DNA from: Haliotis asinina
Lineage: Eukaryota; Mollusca; Gastropoda; Lepetellida; Haliotidae
Length of the DNA: 64,000 bases
Assembly: GCF_037392515.1 (NCBI RefSeq)
Contig: NC_090288.1
Coordinates: forward strand, 59,443,673-59,507,672
Reading direction: 5' to 3'
Below are positions 28,988 to 40,205 of the stretch, piece after piece (position 1 is the stretch's first letter; every line of letters starts with the position of its first letter). The position numbers were made by a program, and so were the translations under genes. Below the pieces are notes generated by a model. The model ran no database searches. It was not told the origin of the DNA and worked only from the letters and a program-made list of their open reading frames with translations.

Positions 28988-29390
28988 CTGTAGCTGCTGT
29001 TGTCGTACTTCTGGTGGAACTGATAGGCGTTGTGGTTCTAGAGGTCGATGAAGTCGTGGTGGTAGCTGTGCTGTGAGTCGTGGTGGGTGTAGGCGTTGAG
29101 CTGATAGTAGTGACTGACGTTGTGGTGTAGAGCGTTGTGGTGGTAGTAGTCGTGATAAACGTCGTTGTGATAACTGTGGTCGTGGTGGTAGTAGGTGTTG
29201 TCGTGTTTATAGGTGGACGGATGGTGTTAGTGTTTGGAATGAATGTGGAAGTAGTTGTGGTCGTTGTAGCGGTAGTTGTGGCTGTTTTGTTGATAGTAAT
29301 TGGAAGACAGACATACGCTTTCCCGGCCTCCACAGGAACACACATGTCGTCCTCGCTGCATATGTGGTGTACACACATCCCCTTCCGAGG
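28988..29390 (-). CDS. Threonine-rich mucin-like exon of the PAN/WSC gene
   Basis: A 403-bp exon between TTCTCTTCTAG|CCTCGG and GCTACAG|GTAATA. It starts in phase 0, as needed after the PAN exon. The first ~35 residues hold four cysteines (GMCVHHICSEDDMCVPVE ... YVCLP), perhaps the end of a PAN or EGF-like module. The remaining ~100 residues are mostly Thr, with Ser, Pro and Ile: a heavily O-glycosylated, extracellular stalk. It ends in phase 1, matching the WSC exon. The transcript strand is (ACN)n-rich, so length polymorphism is likely. Confidence 0.75.
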
Positions 29391-29399
29391 CTAGAAGAG

Positions 29400-32055
29400 A
29401 ACTGACACACGATATGAGTCCCTTCCGTTAGATTCGATTTTTCGCTGACAGCCTGACATCTTGTGACATTTGAATATTGAAGTCCCCCTTTTGAATATTC
29501 ATTCAGGATCTCACGTTTTAAAAGTAAACTGTGTATACAGTACATTTTTCTCAATCAAATGACTGACACACAAATTATCATTTTATATTTTGAAGGTTTT
29601 TGTCACTTCTAGCCAGCTAAGCTAAAACACGAATGTCGTTTTACACCGCACACAGTGGACACATTTCAGTGGACACGAAGGGGGAAAGTACAGCACCCTG
29701 TCTATATCTAGTTTAACGGAAAATAAAGCCCATTATATTGTCCTGGGTCGTGCTAGGTGGACACCAGAGAATTACAATCACGAACATCAGGGGCTGCTCC
29801 AGTGGTTTGGAGAAGGGGGTAGATGTGCGTGCGTGCGTGTGCGGGCACGAATCATAACGTCTTAGGGTGAAATGCTTTTCAGGTAAAAAGGTTCGGAGGT
29901 GAGGTGAGAGAGGATCTATAGAGATACTACACTCCCAGATCAAGAATATTATACACATCTTCAAACCCATGCTTAACGTAACTCTTTACAGTAATTTAAG
30001 CTTGTTCCACCTTTGATTTAAGGACAGAGGAGTTAGTGATTGAAATAAACCAAAATTATTTCCTTTTGTAAGTAATCCATTTGCTTACCTCAGTTAACTG
30101 ACACATGTTGTGCACAACGGGATAAATAAAACTTAATAAAGCGTCCAAATTCCAAGCAACAAACGACGGAGTCATTAACCGACACCAAGGTATCTTCTTT
30201 CCCAGTGTGTACTCCATTTTGCTACAATCATTTTTGCTACATCTTACTTTGTTATCTTTGTATATTAACCCATTTATGCATATCGTTCCATTCTTGGGAC
30301 GGATACTTCAAAAAGCGTTTCTTTCCTATTGCTGAAGATACAAACTTGCAGTATTGATGTGAATGAAGCTGAGTAAATCGTAGAGTTTTAGTTATTTCAA
30401 CATGGCCACTTCTAGTGGTGCGGTACCTCACCTGCCAATCTGGTAAAGTGTAACGTTTGATGAATATTTTTCATTTGTCCCTAGGTTAACAATGTAAATT
30501 CATTAGAATGTTTTAACACTTGCGTTGTTCAAATAAAGAAAATAAACTGAAAATGGTTTGCATTTTATTCATGCTCAATTTCCACTAAACCTCCCTCCCC
30601 AAATTGGGACGATATACAGACAAATGACGATGAATTGGGTAATATATAAGGCTTGTTGGTGGGAGATCAACCTCTTAAATCTTAAAATTGACTCTTTTAA
30701 TTTAAAAGCTTCCATGGAATACCATCAAACTGGCTTTTATATGCAACTATGTGTATTAACAAATTGAAACCTGAGCATTTCATGAGCATTTTTGATCTCA
30801 TTAAATGTTTTCGGATGAACCATACATCATAGCTGGGAGAATGGAAGTAGAGGTCACAAAGCGATTATGCAGATGACGCAGGCGTATTGCAACGGCATCT
30901 CGCCGTGACGTCACACGGGAAGCCCCCTGGCCGTGAGCGATCAGCGAGCTGTTGATCCCCGTAGTAGCAGGCGTGTCTTGAAGTTATGAATTGCCTGTCT
31001 ACTACATCCAAAGGCAAAACAAATACATGTTGCACAAACACAGTATTTGTGCAACATCGTGACTGTTCAGCGTTCAGCCTACTAAAATCAAACAGTCATG
31101 GCATTCCAATAGTTTTTTAAATTATTCCAATTTTAAGGTGTTTTCCACTATGAAACAATAACCTTCTGCCGTTCAGACAGTTTTGTGACTGATTGCAAAA
31201 TTGTCGGGGTAACAACAAGGTTTGTGTTTTTCCATGTTTTTCAGTTTGCACGTGCAATTAAGGTATTTGGTGAAAAGTTTGGCTGTGTTCCATCGAATGC
31301 TTAATGATAATGTTCACTGACTGTACAACATTTCAAAATCTGTATTAGATTTTATTTTCACCTCAGCAACATTTCACGTTTCTATTTTGTTCAATAGTTT
31401 AATGATATTTCTGTCTTATTCACTAAAATTATATACTAATTACATACCACGTTATTTAGTATTTAGACTCAATATATTACGAAGCAATAAGTGCTCCGTG
31501 TCATTGATCATATCTTGTTTTTAATTTCATTTTCCCATAATGCGTAGTGGTCGAGGGTCTTATGACCTTGACACATGTGACCATGGCCTCTTCTAGGGAA
31601 GCGATTCGGGATATATGGAATCCTTGAAGGGACATTGTCGCGTTGCCGCATTGTCGACAACGCGGTGTCTTGGCCTTTTGTCGCGCTTTGAATGTTATTT
31701 TTATATTCATCCCACGGGCGACAATGTTAAATAGCGACAATTTTCAGTTCAAAGTAAAAAAATATGTCGCGTTGCGAATTTTCGCGCTTTGGTTAATTTT
31801 GACACTTTTTGCCGCGTTGTAGTCCTGTTCGATTATTGGTGTACATGTGAAAATATAGCACCAGAAAACAATGGTCATATGTTCGAATCTCAGCACCATT
31901 CACATGCATCACTTGGGACATTTCTTCAGAATCAAGATGGAAAGCTGGAATATTTCTCATGGCGGAGTTACATTTCAGGCCACATCGGCATAAACATCAG
32001 AAGAGGTTCTGATGACTTAATAAACAAAAAATACAATTTGTATCCCTTCCCATAC
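29400..32055. other. Intron of the PAN/WSC gene
   Basis: About 2.65 kb with no exon I can support. A GTCGCG-rich stretch at 31,640-31,815 stands out from the AT-rich surroundings and may be part of an unidentified repeat. Confidence 0.55.
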
Positions 32056-32225
32056 CTGATATTTGTACTTCAGGGCCAACCCCGAAGCGTTTCCTGTTGT
32101 CTCTCTTGTATGCAGCTGGCATTTTCTCGAGTATACATCCCATGTGAAGGAATCACATATAGCGCTGTAGAGACACAGGAATTCACACGCCGGATAGGAT
32201 GGTACCAGTTGGGTTAGAATTCCCC
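32056..32225 (-). CDS. PAN/Apple-domain exon
   Basis: Acceptor TTTGGTTCAG|GGGG, donor CAG|GTATGG; phase 1 in, phase 0 out. The peptide (GILTQLVPSYPACEFLCLYS, CDSFTWDVYSRKCQLH) has the PAN/Apple cysteine pattern (C-x-x-x-C-x-x-x-x-x-C-x-x-F-x-W/Y ... C-x-L). PAN domains bind proteins or glycans. Spliced to the next exon it would give PAN - Cys-rich - Thr-rich stalk - WSC, an extracellular, probably membrane-bound or mucin-type protein. A possible upstream exon ends at ATGCAAT|GTAAGT (32,7xx) in phase 1, but its 5' limit is unclear. Confidence 0.72.
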
Positions 32226-33111
32226 CTGAACCAAAGGCACCGGGTATTGCCAGAAACTGCACCAAGAAAGAATGAGTGATGCCTTCCATTGTCTCCAGAG
32301 TCGGTGGTATACTGTCTCGATACACCCTTGTTTTCATTACATATTCATGCCTCACAATAAAGGTCGGCCTAACAGTAACAATATCTTTGAGAGAAAATAC
32401 AATTTCTATTAAAGTTTAAGCATTTGCCAATGTGTTTGCTTCATGAGGGATGTGATCATCACAAAAGAAATGTCCGAAGCTGGTGTTTTCAGGTAGGAAT
32501 TAATTTAGCAGGCAATGCTATGTTGGTGACACATGCTAACGGCGCAATTATATGGCGTTATATTGAAGGTTGCCATTATATTGAAAGTAATGTTTATCAG
32601 TTGATGGTCATCGCCACCCAAAAAGCGAGGAACGCAATGTCAGTCACTAGATTATCTGGTTCATAATCGAATTGTATAATCTGGGGGCTCTTATCAAATC
32701 CAACTTAACAACGTCACAGAATTATTTACATACATATATAGACTTACATTGCATCATTTGATGTTGCCGGACAGTATGCAAATGTTTGCTGAGCAAGGTT
32801 TGCGAAAGACCATGCACTAAAAAAGTCGTCGAATTGATCAAACAGCCCGTTCGGCTCAAAAGCTGACCGATGAATTGCAGTCTAACTCGAAAACGAATAA
32901 ATTCTAAAATACTCAATGAAAAGCTGATCATAGTCAAAACATCAGACCAACTCCGTGAGATTTTTTGCAGAAATTTCGTCCTAAAAGTAAACAATACGAG
33001 ATATTGCAAAGGAATGCACTGACTTTCTGGATCGAGTGTCAGTACACATGCCATGGCAATATAATTTAGAAGCAATGTCTGCAGCAGGGGCTCGAGTCTG
33101 GGTGGATGAGT

Positions 33112-33262
33112 CAGTTTAGTTTTATACCGCTTTTAGCAAAATTCCATCTATATGCCGGTGGGGGACACCTGAAATGTGATACCCATGTGATAAACCGAAC
33201 CCAGCGACACGAGCGATCTCTTTCACCACTAGGTTCCCGATGATTGCATGAGCTATTACCAT
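33112..33262 (-). repeat. SINE, tRNA-headed copy
   Basis: Plus strand shows the reverse complement of the head/body unit seen at 22,115 (TTTTATACCGC, GGGGGACACCTGAAATGTG, GATACCCATGTG). Confidence 0.7.
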
Positions 33263-33436
33263 AGCCTGAGACCGCCACCTTTATATAAATGATATTGAAG
33301 TTCCTTTCTGACAAGACATACCTCTGTTATAAATGGACGTCATCAGGATCAATTTTAGTCAAGAATTATATTCATTCCTACAACATTATTTTAGCTTTAC
33401 TAAATCTTTAACGCTTGGTCCTAACAAAGAAAATAT

Positions 33437-33442
33437 TTTATT
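33437..33442 (-). promoter_or_regulatory. Polyadenylation signal of the Jagged-like gene
   Basis: AATAAA on the minus strand, about 26 bases after the stop codon at 33,468-33,470. It would give a very short 3' UTR; other sites may be used. Confidence 0.5.
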
Positions 33443-33467
33443 TCACATATTACAGAGAAGACAATCT

Positions 33468-33591
33468 TCAGATGTTTGACAAATGTCCATACGAGGGGTT
33501 GCTGAAACACATCTTGTTGTCCTCGTTTATGTACACGTAGTCGCTTTCTGCCGTCGTCCGCCGTCGCCTGGAACCATCGGAACGTGCATAT
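33468..33591 (-). CDS. Jagged-like Notch ligand, last exon: cytoplasmic tail
   Basis: Acceptor AATACTGTAG|A; enters in phase 2, exactly as the transmembrane exon leaves. It encodes a ~41-residue tail: a basic stretch just inside the membrane (SRRRRTT), then SDYVYINED and NPSYGH near the stop. YVYI resembles a tyrosine-based endocytic or SH2-binding site and NPSY an NPxY motif. The tail is short compared with the ~125-residue tail of vertebrate JAG1. It must support ligand endocytosis if the protein signals like other Notch ligands. Confidence 0.8.
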
Positions 33592-33878
33592 CTACAGTAT
33601 TTGTTATTGATGAGTCTGTGACATTGATTGGGCATGATACGTAACACATCTACACGCAAAGGAACAACTTGTATGCGTGGAGGGGCACACAATTATGTTT
33701 CCTCGTCGTTGAGTATGCAGTCACGTGTCACCTACTTACATGCTATCACAGATTCTCAAAGAGAAGAGGCTCAGGCGTATCCAACAGAAAGGCAGCCCGG
33801 TTCTCTGGGTCTGTTACGCATGCGCTAAGGCTACGACGAGTGAGCCAGGGAAACAGCTGTATTCAATCAGTGTGGTCG

Positions 33879-35673
33879 TTCAGATCCATGTTTTATGTGT
33901 ACGATTTCGTGGTAATAGCAAAGTGACACGAAATATCAAAGCACATGTCGGTGATGAAAGTAGGCGGTGTGCCCATGTAACGACGATTTTCGTGTTTCGA
34001 ACCCACATAAATAACGTCTTCCAACACTGAAAGTAACGATGGACGTTGTTCTGGTGACGTACACTGTGCCATAGCATCAATGAACATGATATGAAAAGCC
34101 TCTAACCACCCGTAGTCGGATTTTTCTGTGGTAAATGTATGACGCGTCACCCTGCAGTGAAGGCCGCCATTCGGCAGTGGTTGCCTGGGTCAATGTCGGA
34201 ACGTTGGCGCAGGCGCAACAGACCCAGGGAACCAGGCTGATCGAAAGGGTGATTGTCCTGTATCGTGTACTGTTGTTAGATTGAGTCCCATCGGGGTGTA
34301 ACTTCATAGTCCTTGTTACCTACAGAAGATAACTAGATCCCTAGGTGTAATGTCACAGTCCTTCTTACCTGCATCAGATAACTAGATCCCTGTGTGTAAT
34401 GTCACAGTCCTTCTTACCTGCATCAGATAACTAGATCCCTGTGTGTAATGTCACAGTCCTTCTTACCTGCAGTAGATAACTATATCCCTGTGTGTAATGT
34501 CACATTCCTTGTTAAGTACAGAAGATAACTAGACTCCTGTGTGTAATGTCACAGTCCTTGTTACGTACAGTAGATACCTAGATCCCTAGGTGTAATATCA
34601 CAGTCATTCTTACCTGCAGTAGATACCTAGATCCCTGGGTGTAATGTCACAGTCCTTGTTACCTGCAGTAGATAGCTAGACCCCTGGGTGTAATGTCACA
34701 GTCCTTGTTACCTGCAGTAGATAACTAGACCCCTGGGTGTAAATTCACAGTCCTTGTTACCTGCAGTAGATACCTAGATCCCTGTGTGTAATATCACAGT
34801 CCTTCTTACCTGCAGTAGATACCTAGATCCCTAGGAGTAATGTCACAGTCCTTGTTACCTGCAGTAGATACCTAGATCCCTAGGTGTAATGTCACAGTCC
34901 TTCTTACCTGCATCAGATAACTAGATCCCTGTGTGTAATGTCACAGTCCTTGTTACCTGCATCAGATAACTAGATCCCTGTGTGTAATATCACAGTCATT
35001 CTTACCTGCAGTAGATACCTAGATCCCTAGGTGTAATGTTACAGTCCTTGTTACCTGCAGTAGATAACTAGATCCCTGGGTGTAATGTCACAGTCCTTGT
35101 TACCTGCAGTAGATAACTAGATCCCTGTGTGTAATATCACAGTCCTTGTTACCTGCAGTAGATACCTAGATCCCTGTGTGTAATATCACAGTCCTTGTTA
35201 CCTGCAGTAGATACCTAGATCCCTGTGTGTAATATCACAGTCCTTGTTACCTGCAGTAGATACCTAGATCCCTGTGTGTAATATCACAGTCCTTGTTACC
35301 TGCAGTAGATACCTAGATCCCTGGGTGTAATATCACAGTCCTTGTTACCTGCAGTAGATAACTAGATCCCTGGGTGTAATGTCACAGTTCTTGTTACCTG
35401 CAGTAGATACCTAGATCCCTGTGTGTAATATCACAGTCCTTGTTACCTGCAGTAGATACCTAGATCCCTGGGTGTAATGTCACAGTTCTTGTTACCTGCA
35501 GTAGATACCTAGATCCCTGGGTGTAAATTCACAGTCCTTGTTACCTGCAGTAGATAACTAGATGCCTGGGTGTAATGTCACAGTCCTTGTTACCTGCAGT
35601 AGATACCTAGATCCCTGGGTGTAATGTCACAGTTCTTGTTACCTGCAGTAGATACCTAGATCCCTGGGTGTAA
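33879..35673. repeat. 1.8-kb tandem duplication, left copy
   Basis: A 429-bp non-repetitive part (to about 34,307) plus a 49-bp minisatellite block. The next copy starts 1,795 bases later. The non-repetitive parts look identical, so the duplication is very recent or an assembly artefact. Confidence 0.92.
34308..35673. repeat. 49-bp minisatellite block 1, about 28 copies
   Basis: Consensus CAGTCCTTGTTACCTGCAG then TAGATACCTAGATCCCTG and TGTGTAATATCA. Variants: TTCTTACC, GCATCAGATAAC, CTAGGTG, AATGTCA. Every unit carries, on the transcript (minus) strand, a CTGCAG|GTAACA donor-like site. Confidence 0.95.
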
Positions 35674-37500
35674 TTCAGATCCATGTTTTATGTGTACGAT
35701 TTCGTGGTAATAGCAAAGTGACACGAAATATCAAAGCACATGTCGGTGATGAAAGTAGGCGGTGTGCCCATGTAACGACGATTTTCGTGTTTCGAACCCA
35801 CATAAATAACGTCTTCCAACACTGAAAGTAACGATGGACGTTGTTCTGGTGACGTACACTGTGCCATAGCATCAATGAACATGATATGAAAAGCCTCTAA
35901 CCACCCGTAGTCGGATTTTTCTGTGGTAAATGTATGACGCGTCACCCTGCAGTGAAGGCCGCCATTCGGCAGTGGTTGCCTGGGTCAATGTCGGAACGTT
36001 GGCGCAGGCGCAACAGACCCAGGGAACCAGGCTGATCGAAAGGGTGATTGTCCTGTATCGTGTACTGTTGTTAGATTGAGTCCCATCGGGGTGTAACTTC
36101 ATAGTCCTTGTTACCTACAGAAGATAACTAGATCCCTAGGTGTAATGTCACAGTCCTTCTTACCTGCATCAGATAACTAGATCCCTGTGTGTAATGTCAC
36201 AGTCCTTCTTACCTGCATCAGATAACTAGATCCCTGTGTGTAATGTCACAGTCCTTCTTACCTGCAGTAGATAACTAGATCCCTGTGTGTAATGTCACAT
36301 TCCTTGTTAAGTACAGAAGATAACTAGACTCCTGTGTGTAATGTCACAGTCCTTGTTACGTACAGTAGATACCTAGATCCCTAGGTGTAATATCACAGTC
36401 ATTCTTACCTGCAGTAGATACCTAGATCCCTGGGTGTAATGTCACAGTCCTTGTTACCTGCAGTAGATAGCTAGACCCCTGGGTGTAATGTCACAGTCCT
36501 TGTTACCTGCAGTAGATAACTAGACCCCTGGGTGTAAATTCACAGTCCTTGTTACCTGCAGTAGATACCTAGATCCCTGTGTGTAATATCACAGTCCTTC
36601 TTACCTGCAGTAGATACCTAGATCCCTAGGAGTAATGTCACAGTCCTTGTTACCTGCAGTAGATACCTAGATCCCTAGGTGTAATGTCACAGTCCTTCTT
36701 ACCTGCATCAGATAACTAGATCCCTGTGTGTAATGTCACAGTCCTTCTTACCTGCATCAGATAACTAGATCCCTGTGTGTAATATCACAGTCATTCTTAC
36801 CTGCAGTAGATACCTAGATCCCTAGGTGTAATGTTACAGTCCTTGTTACCTGCAGTAGATAACTAGATCCCTGGGTGTAATGTCACAGTCCTTGTTACCT
36901 GCAGTAGATAACTAGATCCCTGTGTGTAATATCACAGTCCTTGTTACCTGCAGTAGATACCTAGATCCCTGGGTGTAATATCACAGTCCTTGTTACCTGC
37001 AGTAGATAACTAGATCCCTGGGTGTAATGTCACAGTTCTTGTTACCTGCAGTAGATACCTAGATCCCTGTGTGTAATATCACAGTCCTTGTTACCTGCAG
37101 TAGATACCTAGATCCCTGGGTGTAATGTCACAGTTCTTGTTACCTGCAGTAGATACCTAGATCCCTGGGTGTAAATTCACAGTCCTTGTTACCTGCAGTA
37201 GATAACTAGATGCCTGGGTGTAATGTCACAGTCCTTGTTACCTGCAGTAGATACCTAGATCCCTGGGTGTAATGTCACAGTTCTTGTTACCTGCAGTAGA
37301 TACCTAGATCCCTGGGTGTAATGTCACAGTCCTTGTTACCTGCAGTAGATAACTAGATCCCTGTGTGAAATATCACAGTCCTTGTTACCTGCAGTAGATA
37401 CCTAGATCCCTGTGTGTAATATCACAGTCCTTGTTACCTGCAGTAGATACCTAGATCCCTGGGTGTAATATCACAGTCCTTGTTACCTGCAGTAGATAAG
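35674..37500. repeat. 1.8-kb tandem duplication, right copy with minisatellite block 2
   Basis: Non-repetitive part to about 36,102, then about 28 copies of the 49-bp unit up to the transmembrane exon. Compared with the left copy I see two or three single-base changes and a loss of about three units (opposite 35,142-35,288). Confidence 0.92.
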
Positions 37501-37529
37501 TAGATAGCTGGGCTTAACCGTGTCCTTAC

Positions 37530-37618
37530 CTCCTGTAGATGATGATGATGATGATGATAACGATGACCGCGACTCCTATAACTCCTACTGACGTAGACAC
37601 CGATATGATTACTGTCTT
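37530..37618 (-). CDS. Jagged-like Notch ligand, transmembrane exon
   Basis: An 89-bp exon between TATATTTCAG|AAGACA and AGGAG|GTAAGG; phase 0 in, phase 2 out. It encodes 29 residues: a Thr/Val/Gly start (TVIISVSTSVGVIGVAVIV) running into six isoleucines and then YR, a single-pass membrane helix with its basic stop-transfer side supplied by the next exon. The isoleucine run is encoded by an (ATC)n microsatellite. The preceding exon must end in phase 0. Confidence 0.82.
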
Positions 37619-37741
37619 CTGAAATATAGAAGCACATATTTAGAGCAGTTTAGGCATATTCACACATATTGTTGTTTTCATACGTAAATGGCACGTGCTT
37701 CTTGTAAGGTAAGATACGCCCACCTTAGCGCAACCGCTCAA

Positions 37742-37850
37742 TTTGATGGCGATTCAATATGTACAGCACACTAGTGCAATGGTTATGCGCCCGACTATCG
37801 TGCTGAAGGCCAGGATTCGATTCACGGTCGAGGCACATAGTTCAGATCTC
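37742..37850 (+). repeat. tRNA-like SINE head
   Basis: CACTAGTGCAATGGTTATGC and AGGATTCGATTCACGG are A/B-box-like; no body is recognisable. Confidence 0.5.
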
Positions 37851-37889
37851 GAGGTGGTCACGTTTGCATAGTATCCTTGTACACAATAC

Positions 37890-39179
37890 TTAAAGGTCAC
37901 ATGCAACGTAAAACACAATTTTGCAGATTCTGGTACCTTTCGGTATGCACTTACCGAAACAAATCATCAAAAATGCCAATTCAACCTATAAAGTTGAAAA
38001 AAACGCGATGAAAAAAAAGCCCGCGAAATCGGAGTTCAAACGTTTCACTAAATTTCCCCCAGCGCTGGGGGGAAAACTGGTTTCAACAGCTGTGCTGCGC
38101 TGCGTCCATAACGCATGCGCAGTGAATAGGTTCGCGGAGCTTGAAACAGTATGCATGCCCAGCGTCTGAGGTCGTGAGCAGTAGTCTAATCTTGGTTGTG
38201 TACACAAACAAATAAATAATCTACTCGTTACGTAAAAAAACTTGTGGATTGTGGTAAGCAGTCTCTGTCACAGAGAAAGCTCAGTGTCTGGTTTATTCAC
38301 ACCTATATGTCTGCCTGCCTGTCTGCTAAAGACAACATGCAATATACAGCTTCAATCATTGTCAACATGCAATTTGAACTTAACACATATCAGAGTATAC
38401 GACATAAAGAAAATAAGTTGATTTATGACTCGTGCACCCGAGTCCCGTCTCTGCCACATTATGTAATTAGGCACGTGTGATACACATGACATGTTTTTAT
38501 GTCTGTGGATTGCAAACAAACTACATTCACTTTTTTCGGATGACTGGATCTGACGGAAACTGGTGCAAACTCTTGTCCGTTCCAAGTCCTGCTTTGTACT
38601 TGGACGAATGACAGATTCCAGCCACGCAGTAGTTTAAATCTCTACTGACATGATTTTTGATTGGATCGAGCGCAAATTCAGAGAACATGTATTTTCCAAA
38701 CCCAACATCTCTATGTACATTCTTCATGGATAACGACTTGTTTTAGTGTGTATGATTTTGTTTGACAACAGTATATGAATCCATACTGAAACGACGCATC
38801 AAGTACACAAAAATAAGTTGTTGTCCATAAAGAATCTTACTTTCTTGTGACTCGCTATACTTCTAAAATGCCCATCAAACAGATCATCTGTCTTTACACA
38901 CAATGAACCCTCAGCAGATCAGCAAATGAAATAGCCAATCAGAATCCGTCGTTACACTTGAGTGCACATCCAGGTGCTAAGACTGGGTTCGGTCTCCTGA
39001 GGCCTTCGTTTCGGGGGAAGTAAGCCCAAGTACAAAATATTGCACTTTTGAATCGCGATTGTACGCTTATAATTTTGTTTATTTGTTTTTTTAAAAGCAG
39101 CAATGTATATTATATGTCATGAATAAGTGATAAATGTGTTTTAATTATGTTTGATTTTTTGGTTGCATGTGACCTTTAA
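37890..39179. mobile_element. TTAA-flanked non-autonomous DNA element
   Basis: Inverted ends AGGTCACATGCAAC / GTTGCATGTGACCT are each bordered by TTAA (37,890-37,893 and 39,176-39,179), the target preference of piggyBac-type transposons. The ~1.28-kb interior has no transposase frame. It sits in the intron before the transmembrane exon. Confidence 0.75.
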
Positions 39180-39339
39180 ATCCAGTCTCAGTTCACCCAG
39201 CTGTTACATGGGTTCCCGTGAGGATGAGCAGACAATGTGAGTATGTAGCTTTTTTTGTGTCTTTCGTGTCATAGGTAGAGCAATCCGCACAGGTTCTAGT
39301 GAGGATCACCAAGGGTCTCACCATATTCGTATCCCATGT

Positions 39340-39550
39340 TGGACGCCGCACTCTGACCACTGTAAATATCTGACGCTGGACCAGACAGTTCAGTGATCAT
39401 CATCATGAGCATCGATCCTCACATGTGCAATACGAAGACATGAGTGAACCAAGCCAGCGAGCCAGACCACCCGATCCCATTGGACGCCTCTTACAAAAAG
39501 CGTGGGTTGCTGAAGTCCAGTTCTAACCCGTATCTTCACGGATATAAATG
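39340..39550 (+). repeat. SINE, diverged body-type copy
   Basis: GCTGGACCAGACAGTTCAGTG, GAGCATCGATCC and GACCACCCGATCCCATT; ends with AGCGTGGGTTGCTGAAG. Confidence 0.8.
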
Positions 39551-39576
39551 GCGTAAGAACAGGGATCACGACTCTT

Positions 39577-39679
39577 ATTCTCCAAACGTTCGTAGTCCTA
39601 AGAATTCTTAGCTTTGACCGAAGACAGTGTGTTAAGAATGGGCTTACGAAGTTCTTAGGACTACGAACATTTCGAGAAT
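39577..39679. mobile_element. Foldback MITE, 28-bp arms
   Basis: Arms 39,577-39,604 and 39,652-39,679 are inverted copies (ATTCTC.AAA.GTTCGTAGTC core) with two mismatches; 47-bp loop. Confidence 0.8.
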
Positions 39680-39835
39680 GGCTAGCCAGGTCTTGTTATG
39701 TTAAAAGAGGTTAATATTTTATAGAGCCTAAAGAAACACTGTTCCATTCAATAGAATATACTTTTGCACCCCAGCATTTTCTGGGAATATTGACAATAGT
39801 AAGAATTCGTAGCGTGGAACTTCTGTTGCACAGAC

Positions 39836-39998
39836 CTTTGACGAATTGTCAACGTTTTCTGTATTTGTTGAAGCAAGCTGTTTGGAAAACAGTTTCTGAA
39901 AGTCTTCTTTTGGGACTGTAGAGATTGCTTTCTGTATGTCGCTGGTGGTTTCCCGGGTACTGCCACACAGAACGCCGAAGGAAATAGCATTCCTCCTC
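39836..39998 (-). CDS. Jagged-like Notch ligand, juxtamembrane exon 2
   Basis: Acceptor TTCTAAACAG|GAGG, entering in phase 2 to complete the codon left by the previous exon. Encodes ISFGVLCGSTRETTSDIQKA ... DFQKLFSKQL ... NVDNSSK. Together with the previous exon this corresponds in position and pattern to the region between EGF/VWC and membrane in vertebrate Jagged (EHICSEL ... YSIYIACEP ... IKEITDKIIDLV). The 3' end is uncertain: I use AAG|GTCTGT because it restores phase 0 for the next exon. The open frame runs on to 39,728, so a later donor is possible. Confidence 0.65.
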
Positions 39999-40009
39999 CT
40001 GTTTAGAAA

Positions 40010-40205
40010 TGAGTGAGTGAGTGAATTAGTTAGTTTTACGCCGCACTCAGCAATATTCCAGCTATATGGCGGCGGTCTGTAAATAATCGAGTCTGGACCA
40101 GACAATCCAGTGATCAACAACATGAGCATCGATCTGTGCAATTGGGAACCGATGACATGTCCCAACCAAGTCAGCAAGCTTGACCACCCGATACCCTTAG
40201 TCGCC
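40010..40205 (+). repeat. SINE, near-consensus body
   Basis: GTGAGTGAATTAGTTAG leader, then CGCCGCACTCAGCAATATTC and the complete body to CCTTAGTCGCCT. It starts within a few bases of the exon acceptor at 39,999. Confidence 0.9.

Noticed and set aside
29137..29394. Valine-rich plus-strand frame
   Set aside because: Antisense of the threonine-rich exon.
32722..33075. 117-aa frame as a first exon of the PAN/WSC gene
   Set aside because: A donor in the right phase exists (ATGCAAT|GTAAGT), but there is no clear signal peptide or acceptor, so I left it out of the gene list.
33880..36102. Pairs of identical frames (for example 33,880-34,080 and 35,675-35,875) that look like duplicated genes
   Set aside because: They are identical only because the 1.8-kb DNA block is duplicated; no splice support or protein-like pattern.
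37434..37637. Frame with a run of six histidines
   Set aside because: Another-frame reading of the (ATC)n transmembrane exon; the exon frame gives a proper membrane helix with good splice sites.
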